Source: Hyphomicrobium sp. (GTDB lineage Bacteria > Pseudomonadota > Alphaproteobacteria > Rhizobiales > Hyphomicrobiaceae). From it: DNA of 64,000 nucleotides. The notes under the pieces were generated by a model. The model worked only from the letters and a program-made list of their open reading frames with translations. It was not told the DNA's origin and made no database searches. Within the stretch, counting starts at the first letter, position 1. Each line of letters starts with the position of its first letter. Shown in pieces: positions 1-7,692 of this stretch. The position numbers and the translations under genes are program-made. The stretch is from the NCBI RefSeq assembly GCF_019744875.1, contig NZ_JAIETU010000002.1, positions 1,178,001 through 1,242,000 on the forward strand. The letters run 5' to 3'.

Positions 1-258
1 CTGCGCCGCCCGCACGACCGCCTGGCCGATGCCCTCATCGAGCTTGCCCAGCGCCATGTTCGCCTCTGCCGCGGCGCGCTTGACGATGCCGAGAGCGCGA
101 ACGACCGGAGCAGGCTGCTTCTCCCAGCCGATCTTGAAGTTGCCGAGGCTCCGCTGAGCCTGGGCGCCCCAGTACTTGTCCGAGGCAACGTGGATTTCGC
201 CGAACGTGTCGGTTTCGATCCGGGTGGCGGGAGACGACGAGGTCGATCTGGCGGTCAT
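1..258 (-). CDS. fumC: Fumarate hydratase class II, N-terminal part (cut by window edge)
   Basis: Only the first 86 codons are present; the frame stays open to base 1. The start is the ATG at 258. The N-terminal stretch [19 protein letters not shown], followed by [10 protein letters not shown], is the signature opening of class II fumarases, which begin with a strand leading into the helical aspartase/fumarase fold. Class II fumarase interconverts fumarate and malate in the cytoplasmic TCA cycle and needs no iron-sulfur cluster. Catalytic residues lie outside the window. Class II fumarase and aspartase or argininosuccinate lyase share the fold, but this N-terminal pattern fits FumC best. Confidence 0.9.
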   Translation of the reverse strand, partial: MTARSTSSSPATRIETDTFGEIHVASDKYWGAQAQRSLGNFKIGWEKQPAPVVRALGIVKRAAAEANMALGKLDEGIGQAVVRAAQ

Positions 259-452
259 GGCAGGATTCCGGTGTGACTATGCGATCGGCCGTTGCCATAC
301 CATGTTGCACGCGCGCCCACCAAGGCTGATGGACTTACGAGCAATAGGCCGCAATTTTGGGCTTTCTGGCCGACTGACCCCGATATTTTAACGACCTCCG
401 GGCATGCTGTCCTTTGGTCCTCTGGGGGGGACCGTTTGTCGCCTGGGGCACC

Positions 453-2048
453 ATGCCTTCACCTTCGCTGGTTAACATTTTCTTGCGCGAACGATATTTC
501 CGCCTCGTCGGGGGCGGGATCTGGCTTGCCATCACGCTTGTCCTCATCGCGGTGAGCGCGGTGATCTGGCGCGCGCATCTCACGAACTCGTTGCAGACGG
601 AGGTCCAGCACACGCTCGGCAGCCTCGAAAAGCTGCATGGGAACGTCATGTCGGCCTTCGCCGAACTGCGAAAATCGGCGACGTCGGAGCCTTGCTCGCC
701 GCAGTTCATACGCGAGCTGCAGCGCGTCGCGTTCGTGCCTGACGGCCTCAACGAATTCATTTATGCGCCCGGCGGCCGCGTGACCTGCTCGACCAGCCTG
801 CGAGAACGTGCGGCGGCGCCAGAATGGCTCGGATTGCCCGATGTTGCCGGCATCGCGCACGGCGAGATGTCGATGTGGATCGGCAAGCGCCTCGATGCAA
901 TCGGCCGCCCCGACATGTACGGGCACATCGTCTACCAGGAACCGTTTGCGATCGTTGTGCCCCTGCAATTGCTCGCTGCACGCGACATCGAGGGCACGCA
1001 GCAGCAGTTCGTCATTTCCTCGTCCTCCGTGCATCACCTCGCCGGCAAGCGCGGCCTTTATCGGGCTTCCGTTGCGGGCCCGGGATCGCTTTCCGACATC
1101 CGCAAGGTCGCCTGCGGAACCAACCATCCCTACTGCTTCGCGATGGTCGACAATCTTCCCGGCCACCTGACGGCGATGCCTGAAATCGTCGCGTTGGTCA
1201 TCGCTCTCCTAGGCTTCTACGCCATCGCGCCCGCCGCATACGTGCGCCGGCTGATCGAAGACTACTGGTCGTTCGAAGCGCGCTTCCTGCGCACACTCGA
1301 CAGCAATTCCGTCGTCTGTTCCTACCAGCCCATTCTCGACATCAGGACCGGAAAGATCTCCGGATGCGAAGTGCTGGCGCGCTGGCGCGACCTCGACGGG
1401 TCTGTCGTCTCGCCGGATACGTTCATCGATATTGTCGCGAAATCCGGCAGGACGCTCGACTTCACGAAAATGATCGCGGATCGCGCCTATCACGAGCTGT
1501 CGACGGCGCTCGGAGCAGACACGCGTCTGCAGGTGAACTTCAATATTTTTCCGCGCGACCTCGACTGCCAGAAGCTGTCTGAGGTCTTCAACGCGTTCGA
1601 ACGGGACCGCGATCGGTTCACGGTCGCAATCGAAATCACGGAGAGCGATTCACTCGACGTGAATCACGCCCAAGCCGAGATCGAAACACTGGCCCGCAAG
1701 GGGATCCGGACCTACGTCGACGACTTCGGAAACGGCTATTCCAACCTCCACAGGATCGCCACCTTGGCCGTTCACGGAGTCAAGCTCGACCGGTCGTTCG
1801 CGATGGCGCCCGACGACAGCATGATGGCGCGGATGATGGTGCTGGCGATCGACATGATGGCATCGTCGGGCCGCGAGATCGTCGTCGAAGGCGTGGAGAC
1901 GCAGGAGCGTCTCGATCTCCTGGCCGGCACGAACCGCGTGGCTTACGCGCAGGGCTACCTGATTTCCCGGCCGCTCGCGATCGACGCCTTCGCGGACTTC
2001 CTCGCGCGCCATCAGGCGGCAGCCGAACCCGCAATGCAGGCCGCGTAG
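453..2048 (+). CDS. Membrane-anchored CSS-motif EAL-domain cyclic-di-GMP phosphodiesterase
   Basis: A predicted inner-membrane enzyme that would hydrolyse c-di-GMP. An N-terminal helix (VGGGIWLAITLVLIAVSAV) precedes a periplasmic CSS-type sensory region with cysteines in EPCSPQF and RVTCSTS. A second hydrophobic helix (MPEIVALVIALLGFYAIAP) leads to a C-terminal EAL domain. In the EAL domain I see YQPILDI, the signature as EVL (CEVLARW) rather than EAL, the metal ligands in VNFNIF and EITESD, the DDFGNGYSNL loop, the lysine in GVKLDR and the glutamate in VVEGVE, so the catalytic set looks complete. No GGDEF domain is present. In the CSS family, redox state of the periplasmic cysteines is thought to control activity. 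An in-frame ATG at 414 would add 13 residues; 453 is preferred because the helix follows closely. Confidence 0.85.
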   Translation: MPSPSLVNIFLRERYFRLVGGGIWLAITLVLIAVSAVIWRAHLTNSLQTEVQHTLGSLEKLHGNVMSAFAELRKSATSEPCSPQFIRELQRVAFVPDGLNEFIYAPGGRVTCSTSLRERAAAPEWLGLPDVAGIAHGEMSMWIGKRLDAIGRPDMYGHIVYQEPFAIVVPLQLLAARDIEGTQQQFVISSSSVHHLAGKRGLYRASVAGPGSLSDIRKVACGTNHPYCFAMVDNLPGHLTAMPEIVALVIALLGFYAIAPAAYVRRLIEDYWSFEARFLRTLDSNSVVCSYQPILDIRTGKISGCEVLARWRDLDGSVVSPDTFIDIVAKSGRTLDFTKMIADRAYHELSTALGADTRLQVNFNIFPRDLDCQKLSEVFNAFERDRDRFTVAIEITESDSLDVNHAQAEIETLARKGIRTYVDDFGNGYSNLHRIATLAVHGVKLDRSFAMAPDDSMMARMMVLAIDMMASSGREIVVEGVETQERLDLLAGTNRVAYAQGYLISRPLAIDAFADFLARHQAAAEPAMQAA

Positions 2049-2090
2049 ACGCTATCCGGCGTCGGCATCTCCCCATATCTAGACATGGCT

Positions 2091-2114
2091 GAGGGCCGCG
2101 ACGGGGCGGCCCTC
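2091..2114 (+). terminator. Hairpin downstream of the EAL gene, possible terminator
   Basis: Perfect 9-bp inverted repeat (GAGGGCCGC / GCGGCCCTC) with a 6-base loop, 43 bases after the EAL stop. There is no T-run after it, so it may be a weak terminator or an mRNA-stabilising 3' hairpin. Confidence 0.4.
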
Positions 2115-2158
2115 TCCATTGCTCCTATCGGCTGGTGCCGATCGGCTCAGGCTCGGAA

Positions 2159-2467
2159 CTACGAACGATAGAACCGCTGCACGAGCGAGGCGTGACGGCG
2201 CTCAGCGTTGCGGAGCTGGATGCGCTCGATGGTCGTCACCCGGCCGTCGCGCATCACGCGGCGCTTGAGGGACGCGAGGTTGGCTGCGCTGCGTGCGATG
2301 GCGGCACGCTCGGCACCGCTGATGCCCTTCTTCTTAAAAACATGAGACGGGCCCGGCTTGCCCCAGCCGTTGTTATAGTGCTTGGCGGGGGCTGCGCTTG
2401 CGGCGCCTGCGGTCAGGACGAGGGCGGCGGCTGCGCTCAAGATGGCCGTTTTGATCTTCGTGTTCAT
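2159..2467 (-). CDS. Small secreted protein of unknown function
   Basis: 102 residues. The start is the ATG at 2467, preceded by GGAGAG. The N-terminus is a classical signal peptide (MNTKIKTAILSAAAALVLTA, cleavage near ASA-AP). The mature protein is about 78 residues, basic and Arg/Ala-rich, with a helical second half (GISGAERAAIARSAANLASL, then RVTTIERIQLRNAERRHASL). An upstream in-frame start at 2584 would place 39 low-quality residues before the signal peptide and is rejected. I recognise no family. Transcribed divergently from the Gly/Tyr-rich secreted protein at 2734, with about 265 bases between them. Confidence 0.7.
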   Translation of the reverse strand: MNTKIKTAILSAAAALVLTAGAASAAPAKHYNNGWGKPGPSHVFKKKGISGAERAAIARSAANLASLKRRVMRDGRVTTIERIQLRNAERRHASLVQRFYRS

Positions 2468-2733
2468 AGGTCTCTCCACTCTGTTTCTCTCTGCCCGCCG
2501 CACTGCGGTTTCTCGGGCCTGCACAGAGAAGAACGCCGGCACCGGCGCGCATCCGTTGCTATTTTTCGAAATTTTTTCAGTCACTTACGGTTCATCTACC
2601 TGAACGAACGTTCATCTGCGGCATACGCGTGCGGCATCGGATTTCAGGAACTATCGGACTGGTTTTGCGTTCATGGGATCACCACGTTTTTATCTGCGGC
2701 GGCTCTACGCTCGCGCGGAGACAGGAGATCGAA

Positions 2734-3147
2734 ATGTTCACTCTCAAACGTCTGAGCAAACGCTTGGGCGGCGCAATGGCCGCGGCCGTTGCCGGGATCG
2801 CGGCGCTCGGCGCAGCGGGTCTCAGCACAACGGCCCTCAGCACGTCGGCTCAGGCCGCTCCCTTCGCCTCAGCTCCTGCGCCGGCTCAATCTTCCGATGT
2901 CGTGAAGGTGGGCCGCGGCATCAGCATCTACATCGGACCCGGCTACGGGTACGGCTATCGCGACTACGGATACGGCGGTTACGGCTATCGCCCGTATGGC
3001 TATCGCAGCTACTACGACGGCTACGACTATTATCCGCGCCGGGCCTACCGGGCACGCTACTACGATCGCGGCTATTACGACGGCGGGCACCGCCACGGCC
3101 ACCGCTGGGCGCGCGAGCGCTTCGAGCATCCGCTAGGACGCCGCTAA
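2734..3147 (+). CDS. Gly/Tyr-rich secreted protein
   Basis: 137 residues starting at the ATG at 2734, with AGGAGA 8 bases upstream. A long signal peptide (MFTLKRLSKRLGGAMAAAVA and on to AQA-AP) is followed by a short linker and a region built of GYGY, YGGYGY, YRPYGYR and YYDGYDYY runs, ending in a His/Arg-rich tail (GHRHGHRWARERFEHPLG). Such low-complexity tyrosine/glycine tails occur in many small exported proteins of Hyphomicrobiales. No enzymatic motif is visible. The role is unknown; cell-envelope or surface association is inference from composition. Confidence 0.7.
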   Translation: MFTLKRLSKRLGGAMAAAVAGIAALGAAGLSTTALSTSAQAAPFASAPAPAQSSDVVKVGRGISIYIGPGYGYGYRDYGYGGYGYRPYGYRSYYDGYDYYPRRAYRARYYDRGYYDGGHRHGHRWARERFEHPLGRR

Positions 3148-3172
3148 GCTTCCGAATGATGTAACTGAAGAG

Positions 3173-3203
3173 AAGGGCGTGCCTCTCAGGGCGCGCCCTT
3201 TCT
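3173..3203. terminator. Convergent terminator hairpin between 3147 and 3479
   Basis: Inverted repeat AAGGGCGTGC / GCGCGCCCTT (10 bp with one G-T pair, 8-base loop) lying between two convergent genes and overlapping the stop of the minus-strand gene. AA/TT flanks would give short U-runs both ways. Confidence 0.5.
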
Positions 3204-3479
3204 CAATCCGAACTTGCCATCCGGCATGAAGGCGATGGTGAATTCATTACCATCCGAGAGATCGAGCTTGTTGCCGTTGACGATCAAAGTGCCGTCGGCC
3301 GTCTCGGTCTTGTAACTGATCGGACCTTCGCCCCTCAGAACGAGATGGACGGTCTTGCCGTTGAACGTCAGGGTCTGGACGGGGCGTTCCCTGTTCGACG
3401 GCGGCAGGAAGGTGTCGAGGGCGTAGATCGCCGTGATCAGCACAAAAATCGCGATGCCGATGTTCTTCAGAATTCTCAT
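3186..3479 (-). CDS. Small single-pass membrane or secreted protein, unknown function
   Basis: 97 residues. The start is the ATG at 3479 with GGAGG six bases upstream; an earlier in-frame start at 3515 is less likely. One N-terminal hydrophobic segment (ILKNIGIAIFVLITAIYAL) may act as an uncleaved anchor. The soluble part is short, beta-rich in look (LTFNGKTVHLVLRGEGPISY, then GTLIVNGNKLDLSDG) and about 75 residues long. No known family is recognised. It lies between a convergent secreted-protein gene and sspB on its own strand, about 100 bases downstream of sspB, and could share its transcript. Confidence 0.65.
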   Translation of the reverse strand: MRILKNIGIAIFVLITAIYALDTFLPPSNRERPVQTLTFNGKTVHLVLRGEGPISYKTETADGTLIVNGNKLDLSDGNEFTIAFMPDGKFGLRKGAP

Positions 3480-3583
3480 GGAAGCCTCCGTCCGTCTGCG
3501 GAGAGCTTGCGGCATTTGCGGGCCGCGCGCAACGGGCGAGCGGGCGGCAGGCCTCGCCTTCCGCCTTCGCCGAGCAGGTACGG

Positions 3584-4294
3584 TTACTTCTTGCGGAATT
3601 TGTCGAGGCTGACGATTTCGGCGCCGCCCGGCTTGCGGGGCGCATCGGCGTCGTTCGAGCTTTCAGCGGGGCCGTCATGGCCGAGGTCGTCGTCGCCAGA
3701 AGCGGCGTGAGATGTCGCGTGCTGGCCCGGCGCGTTCGCGGCAACCGGGTCGGCCGCCTGCTGCGACGGCTCATCGGCGTCGGGCTTGAGGCCGTTGACC
3801 GCCGCCTTCTCGTCGCGCTTGTCGACGCTTTGGAGCTTTTTCGTGCCGCGCGCGGTCTTGCGGGCCGGCCGGGTCGCGCCGGCGCGCGGGGTCAGGCTTT
3901 CGATCGAGTTGCCGGGCGAACCGCTCTCGATGGCGTTCGGATCCTCGAACTGCAGGCCGAACCGCACGGAGGGATCGAAAAACACCTTGATGGCCGCGAA
4001 GGGCACGACGAGACGCTCCGGGATGCCGTCGAACGTCAGCTTCACCTCGAAGCGGTCCTCGCTCACGACGAGGTCCCAGAAGCGGTGCTGAAGCACGATT
4101 GTCATCTCGCGCGGATACTTCTCCTTGAGCCGCTTCGAGAGCGACGCGCCAGGAGCCTCCGTGTCGAAGGAGATGTAGAAATGATGGTCGCCAGCCAAAC
4201 CGGACTTGGCGGTGCGCACCAGAACCTGGCGCACGACGCCGCGCATCGCTTCCTGCGCAAGTCCTTCGTAGTCGATCGTAGACTCAACCGTCAT
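3584..4294 (-). CDS. sspB: ClpXP adaptor SspB, alphaproteobacterial type
   Basis: 236 residues. SspB binds the ssrA degradation tag added by tmRNA and delivers tagged proteins to the ClpXP protease. The N-terminal two-thirds is the substrate-binding domain (EGLAQEAMRGVVRQVLV, FYISFDTEAPG, MTIVLQHRFWDLVV, IPERLVVPFAAIKVFFDPSV, FGLQFE). A low-complexity acidic and Ala/Pro-rich linker follows. The protein ends in the conserved ClpX-docking tail (IVSLDKFRKK). Length fits the alphaproteobacterial SspB-alpha family rather than the shorter gammaproteobacterial form. The gene directly upstream on the same strand is ssrA itself, so tag and adaptor are encoded side by side. Confidence 0.92.
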   Translation of the reverse strand: MTVESTIDYEGLAQEAMRGVVRQVLVRTAKSGLAGDHHFYISFDTEAPGASLSKRLKEKYPREMTIVLQHRFWDLVVSEDRFEVKLTFDGIPERLVVPFAAIKVFFDPSVRFGLQFEDPNAIESGSPGNSIESLTPRAGATRPARKTARGTKKLQSVDKRDEKAAVNGLKPDADEPSQQAADPVAANAPGQHATSHAASGDDDLGHDGPAESSNDADAPRKPGGAEIVSLDKFRKK

Positions 4295-4348
4295 GCCGTG
4301 CCGTTTCGTCCCGATCGCGCCTCAATAGTCCAGCGACGCTGAATGAGT

Positions 4349-4696
4349 GGGGAGCTTCTGTTGCCCGGTGCTCCCCTGACCGCGCCTTGCTCGGCTAGGA
4401 GCGAGGACTTTAGTAGTTAGGCATTTCGCGCCGCATTACGCAGCGAGAGCAGCCTCAGCATAGTTGTCATTGGCAACTATTCTGAATGACCCGATGACGG
4501 CGGTATCATGCCGAGCAAAAGCGCGCCCTTTACACCCTCGTCGATCCTAGTTCGCCCCCATCAGTAGCTCACTGGTCACATGACGGGTACCGTACATGCG
4601 GGGGAGTGAGCTATTGGTGGAGGCGCCGGGTACCGCCCCCGGGTCCGAACGGCTTATTACGACGTCCATTTATCGCCATAGCCGGACGAATCCGGC
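4349..4696 (-). ncRNA. ssrA: Transfer-messenger RNA, circularly permuted two-piece form
   Basis: Read on the minus strand. The acceptor piece comes first, from about 4696 to the encoded CCA at 4617-4615, with T-arm sequence around GTTCGGACCCG and 3' end CGCCTCCACCA. A short intervening segment (4614-4560) would be removed. The coding piece starts at 4559 with GGGGGCG, which pairs with CGCCTCC of the acceptor piece. The tag frame at 4474-4436 reads ANDNYAEAALAA then TAA. The 3' end is estimated from a GC-rich 7-bp hairpin (4349-4355 with 4370-4376); it is uncertain by tens of bases. The piece sizes (about 82 and 210 nt) agree with known alphaproteobacterial tmRNAs. It rescues stalled ribosomes together with SmpB, which is not in this window. 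Confidence 0.92.
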
Positions 4697-4702
4697 AGAC
4701 CA

Positions 4703-4732
4703 AATATAGGCTGGGAGCATTTGAATTGAAAG
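4703..4732 (-). promoter_or_regulatory. Probable sigma-70 promoter of ssrA
   Basis: On the minus strand CTTTCA (4732-4727), an 18-base spacer and TATATT (4708-4703). Transcription would start near 4696, matching the expected 5' end of the acceptor piece. Confidence 0.6.
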
Positions 4733-4817
4733 TGCCTGCGACCACGGAGTCTCAAGGCATCCTCGCTCCCGCTTTCAGCACCCGTGACACTCTCCACCGC
4801 TGCAGGGAACACCTCTC

Positions 4818-5579
4818 ATGACGGCGACGTCCGACCCCGCTCCCGGCTCGGCCTATCGGCCGGCGACGCCCTGGCACCCCGGCCCTGCGCTGCTGGTGGC
4901 CATGCTGGCCAGTTTCGCGCCGCTCGTGCTCTGGGTGCTGGGGCCTATCGCCGAGAGCATGGGGATTGCCGCGGCGCCCGAACCAACGTCCGCGGAGGGG
5001 CTGCCGCCGCTCTCGTCGCCGCTCATGATGGCGCAGATGATGCTCGGGCAGATCCTCTCGTTCGCCGTCGTCTGGGCGGCTGCGGGCTGGAAGGGGGCGC
5101 GGCGGTCCGCGCTTCAGCTTGCGGCTCCGCAGACCGGCTTTGCCACGGCGGCGGGGCTTGGGCTCATGCTGGTGGTGCTGATTCTCCCGCTCGAAATCCT
5201 GTTCTACCGACTAGCCGGGATCGGGCTGTTCAGCGACAGCGCCTGGCTGCTCGAAGGCCTGAGGTCGCCGCTCTGGTGGGGCGTGGTGATCATCGCCGTC
5301 GTGCTTGCGCCGCTGTGGGAGGAAGTGACCTTCCGGGGCTTTCTCTTGTCGGCGCTGGCGAAGACGCGGCTCGGGTTCTGGCCGGCGGCCACGATCTCGT
5401 CGCTGCTGTGGACGTTTTTGCACTGGGGCTATACGTGGCCCGGGCTTGCCAGCGTGTTCCTGGCCGGAATCGGGCTGTCCTGGATCATGCAGCGCACCGG
5501 ATCCTTGCGCGCGGTGATTGTGGCGCACGGGGTCATCAACGCGTTTTCGCTTACGGTCATTGCGCTTTTTGCGCCGTGA
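4818..5579 (+). CDS. CPBP-family intramembrane glutamic protease
   Basis: 253 residues, very hydrophobic, with about six to eight predicted membrane segments. The family signature is present: EEVTFRG (the paired glutamates and arginine of EExxxR), then WTFLHWG (the FxxxH-type motif) and HGVINAF near the C-terminus. CPBP/Abi proteins include CAAX prenyl proteases; in bacteria they are intramembrane proteases or related membrane proteins of mostly unknown substrate. The gene lies between ssrA (divergent) and thyA (59 bases downstream, same strand). The biological role here is not deducible from the sequence. Confidence 0.85.
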   Translation: MTATSDPAPGSAYRPATPWHPGPALLVAMLASFAPLVLWVLGPIAESMGIAAAPEPTSAEGLPPLSSPLMMAQMMLGQILSFAVVWAAAGWKGARRSALQLAAPQTGFATAAGLGLMLVVLILPLEILFYRLAGIGLFSDSAWLLEGLRSPLWWGVVIIAVVLAPLWEEVTFRGFLLSALAKTRLGFWPAATISSLLWTFLHWGYTWPGLASVFLAGIGLSWIMQRTGSLRAVIVAHGVINAFSLTVIALFAP

Positions 5580-5638
5580 GCCAGATGACCAAGGGTGCCA
5601 CAGTGATCTTGGTCCGGAATCGGGCTAGGAGGTTTTGA

Positions 5639-6457
5639 ATGCAGCAGTACCTCGACCTTTTGCGCCGCGTGCGCACCGAAGGCACGGCCAAGTCCGACAG
5701 GACGGGGACCGGCACGCTCTCCGTGTTCGGCCATCAGATGCGCTTCGACCTGTCGGAGGGCTTCCCGCTCGTCACGACCAAAAAGCTGCATCTCAAATCG
5801 ATCATCCACGAGCTGATCTGGTTTCTCGCGGGCGACACCAACGTCGGATATCTCCAAGCCAACGGCGTGCGCATCTGGGACGAGTGGGCGCGCGCCGACG
5901 GCAGCCTCGGGCCGGTCTACGGCAAGCAGTGGCGGAGCTGGGCGGTTCCTGATTGTGGCCCGTCTCCGTCAGGACACGGACGCACGATCGACCAGATCAG
6001 CGACGCCGTGCACACGCTCAAGACCAATCCGGACAGCCGGCGCATCATCGTCTCGGCCTGGAATCCGGCTGACATCCCGGACATGGCGCTCGCGCCGTGC
6101 CACTGTCTGTTCCAGTTCTATGTCGCGGATGGGAAGCTCTCGTGCCAGCTCTATCAGCGCTCGGCAGACATCTTCCTCGGCGTGCCGTTCAACATCGCGA
6201 GCTATGCGCTGCTGACGATGATGATGGCTCAGGTGACGGACCTCAAGCCGGGTGATTTCGTGCATACGTTCGGCGACGCGCACCTCTACACCAACCACAT
6301 CGAGCAGGCGGACCTGCAGCTTTCCCGCGCGCCGCGCCCGCTGCCGCGCATGACGATCAACCCCGACGTGCGCTCGATCTTCGCCTTCCGCTATGAGGAC
6401 TTCACGCTCGAAGACTACGATCCCCACCCCCACATCGCCGCGCCGGTGGCGGTTTGA
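5639..6457 (+). CDS. thyA: Thymidylate synthase
   Basis: 272 residues, close to the usual 264. It methylates dUMP to dTMP with methylene-tetrahydrofolate, producing dihydrofolate. The start ATG at 5639 follows AGGAGG. Visible motifs are [20 protein letters not shown] near the N-terminus, [16 protein letters not shown], the catalytic cysteine at about residue 154 in [11 protein letters not shown], the [20 protein letters not shown] block and HLYTNHIEQ. Dihydrofolate reductase, which recycles its product, is encoded about 530 bases downstream, with a lipoprotein gene on the other strand between them. Confidence 0.97.
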   Translation: MQQYLDLLRRVRTEGTAKSDRTGTGTLSVFGHQMRFDLSEGFPLVTTKKLHLKSIIHELIWFLAGDTNVGYLQANGVRIWDEWARADGSLGPVYGKQWRSWAVPDCGPSPSGHGRTIDQISDAVHTLKTNPDSRRIIVSAWNPADIPDMALAPCHCLFQFYVADGKLSCQLYQRSADIFLGVPFNIASYALLTMMMAQVTDLKPGDFVHTFGDAHLYTNHIEQADLQLSRAPRPLPRMTINPDVRSIFAFRYEDFTLEDYDPHPHIAAPVAV

Positions 6458-6459
6458 AC

Positions 6460-6852
6460 CTATCGCGTGCTGGATGTGATGATGTTGGAAGCGGCTGTAT
6501 TACTCAAGCCTGCGCCTGCACATCCTTTGCTGATCGAAACTTTGCGGACCGCTTCTGTCTCACCTTTTAACCGTGCAATTTCAGGAGCGATGTTGTCTCC
6601 GGACAGGCTGGAAACGGGCAATCCGATCAGGATAATGCCGACTGTATCGTTAGTGCGTGCGTTCTCTTGCTGAGTTGACGCCTGTGCAAGCGCCTGGCTC
6701 AGTCGCCCGCTCTCTTCTCCTAGCTGCGCACAGCTCCAATGCTGATAGTTGACTTCGCTAATGTAGGCCGGAGCGATACTTTCGGGGGATTTCGCGCAAG
6801 CCGAAATCAGCATGATCGAACCGGCAATGAGGCATAGCTTGAAATCGCGCAT
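6460..6852 (-). CDS. Small lipoprotein of unknown function
   Basis: 130 residues. The N-terminus MRDFKLCLIAGSIMLISAC carries a lipobox with the acylated cysteine at about residue 19, so the mature protein should be lipid-anchored. Other notable stretches are NYQHWSCAQLGEESGRLSQA (helical) and the hydrophobic IILIGLPVSSL segment. Similar small lipoproteins exist in many alphaproteobacteria, but I know no assigned function. By eye the gene has clearly lower GC than its neighbours. It is inserted on the opposite strand between thyA (stops two bases apart) and folA, which suggests later acquisition. Confidence 0.75.
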   Translation of the reverse strand: MRDFKLCLIAGSIMLISACAKSPESIAPAYISEVNYQHWSCAQLGEESGRLSQALAQASTQQENARTNDTVGIILIGLPVSSLSGDNIAPEIARLKGETEAVRKVSISKGCAGAGLSNTAASNIITSSTR

Positions 6853-6989
6853 CTGAGGCTACCGTGTTTAGAATTGCATCATGAGCACGCATTGATTCTC
6901 TCGTTGCCACCATGCCAATCGAATAGTTCTCAACACAGATAGTCTCAAGACGCTCAATTCGCCTGAGTAAGCCCAAGGATGATTTCGAC

Positions 6990-7493
6990 TTGAAAACATC
7001 GCTCATCGTTGCTGTCGCCGAGAACGGCATCATCGGCCGGGGTGGCCAACTGCCGTGGCGGCTTTCGTCGGACCTCAAGACGTTCCGCCGCCTCACGATG
7101 GGCAAGCCCGTCATCATGGGCCGCAAGACGTTTCAGTCTCTCAAGAAGCCGCTCGACGGGCGCGACAACATTGTGCTGTCGACGGACCCCATGTTCGAGC
7201 CTGAGGGGGCCACGGTCGTCGAAAGCTTCGCCGACGCCATGACGCTCGCGCGCACGCTCGCCCTGACGCGCGGCGCAGACGAGATCATGGTTATCGGAGG
7301 CGCCGCCGTTTTCCGCGCGGCACTGCCGGTCGCGGATCGCATCTACTGGACCGAGGTCCACGCAAGCCCGGACGGCGACGTCTCCTTTCCCGAGGCGGAC
7401 CTTTCCGAATGGGTGGAGGTGGAGCGCGCGGCGCTCGCACGCGGCGAGAAGGACGATGTCACCGCAACCCTTAAGGTGCTCGATCGGCCATAG
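6990..7493 (+). CDS. folA: Dihydrofolate reductase
   Basis: 167 residues, normal for bacterial DHFR. It reduces dihydrofolate to tetrahydrofolate with NADPH. The start is a TTG at 6990, with AAGGA upstream; no in-frame ATG fits the family N-terminus. Motifs are SLIVAVAENGIIGRGGQLPW, SSDLKTFRRLTMGKPVIMGR (the aspartate is the substrate-binding acid), KTFQSL, and the NADPH-binding region IMVIGGAAVF. It partners with thyA in dTMP synthesis. Confidence 0.95.
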   Translation: MKTSLIVAVAENGIIGRGGQLPWRLSSDLKTFRRLTMGKPVIMGRKTFQSLKKPLDGRDNIVLSTDPMFEPEGATVVESFADAMTLARTLALTRGADEIMVIGGAAVFRAALPVADRIYWTEVHASPDGDVSFPEADLSEWVEVERAALARGEKDDVTATLKVLDRP

Positions 7494-7567
7494 CGCGGGA
7501 TTTTGGCGGCCCGAGCCCCTCAGCGCCTTGACGGATACCGCCCGAAAACCAATCTCATGGGGCGGGT

Positions 7568-7596
7568 TTGCTTCGTTCGGGGACCTCCCCTATAAG
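7568..7596 (+). promoter_or_regulatory. Probable promoter of the hflK operon
   Basis: TTGCTT (7568-7573), a 17-base spacer and TATAAG (7591-7596), about 100 bases before the hflK start. Confidence 0.45.
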
Positions 7597-7692
7597 CGAG
7601 GCTCTGTCTTCCATCCGGAACCTGATGCTGTGCCTCTCCGGGAGAGAGGCCGCCATTCCGGCCATCATCCACAATCGAAGGGCTGAGATCCT

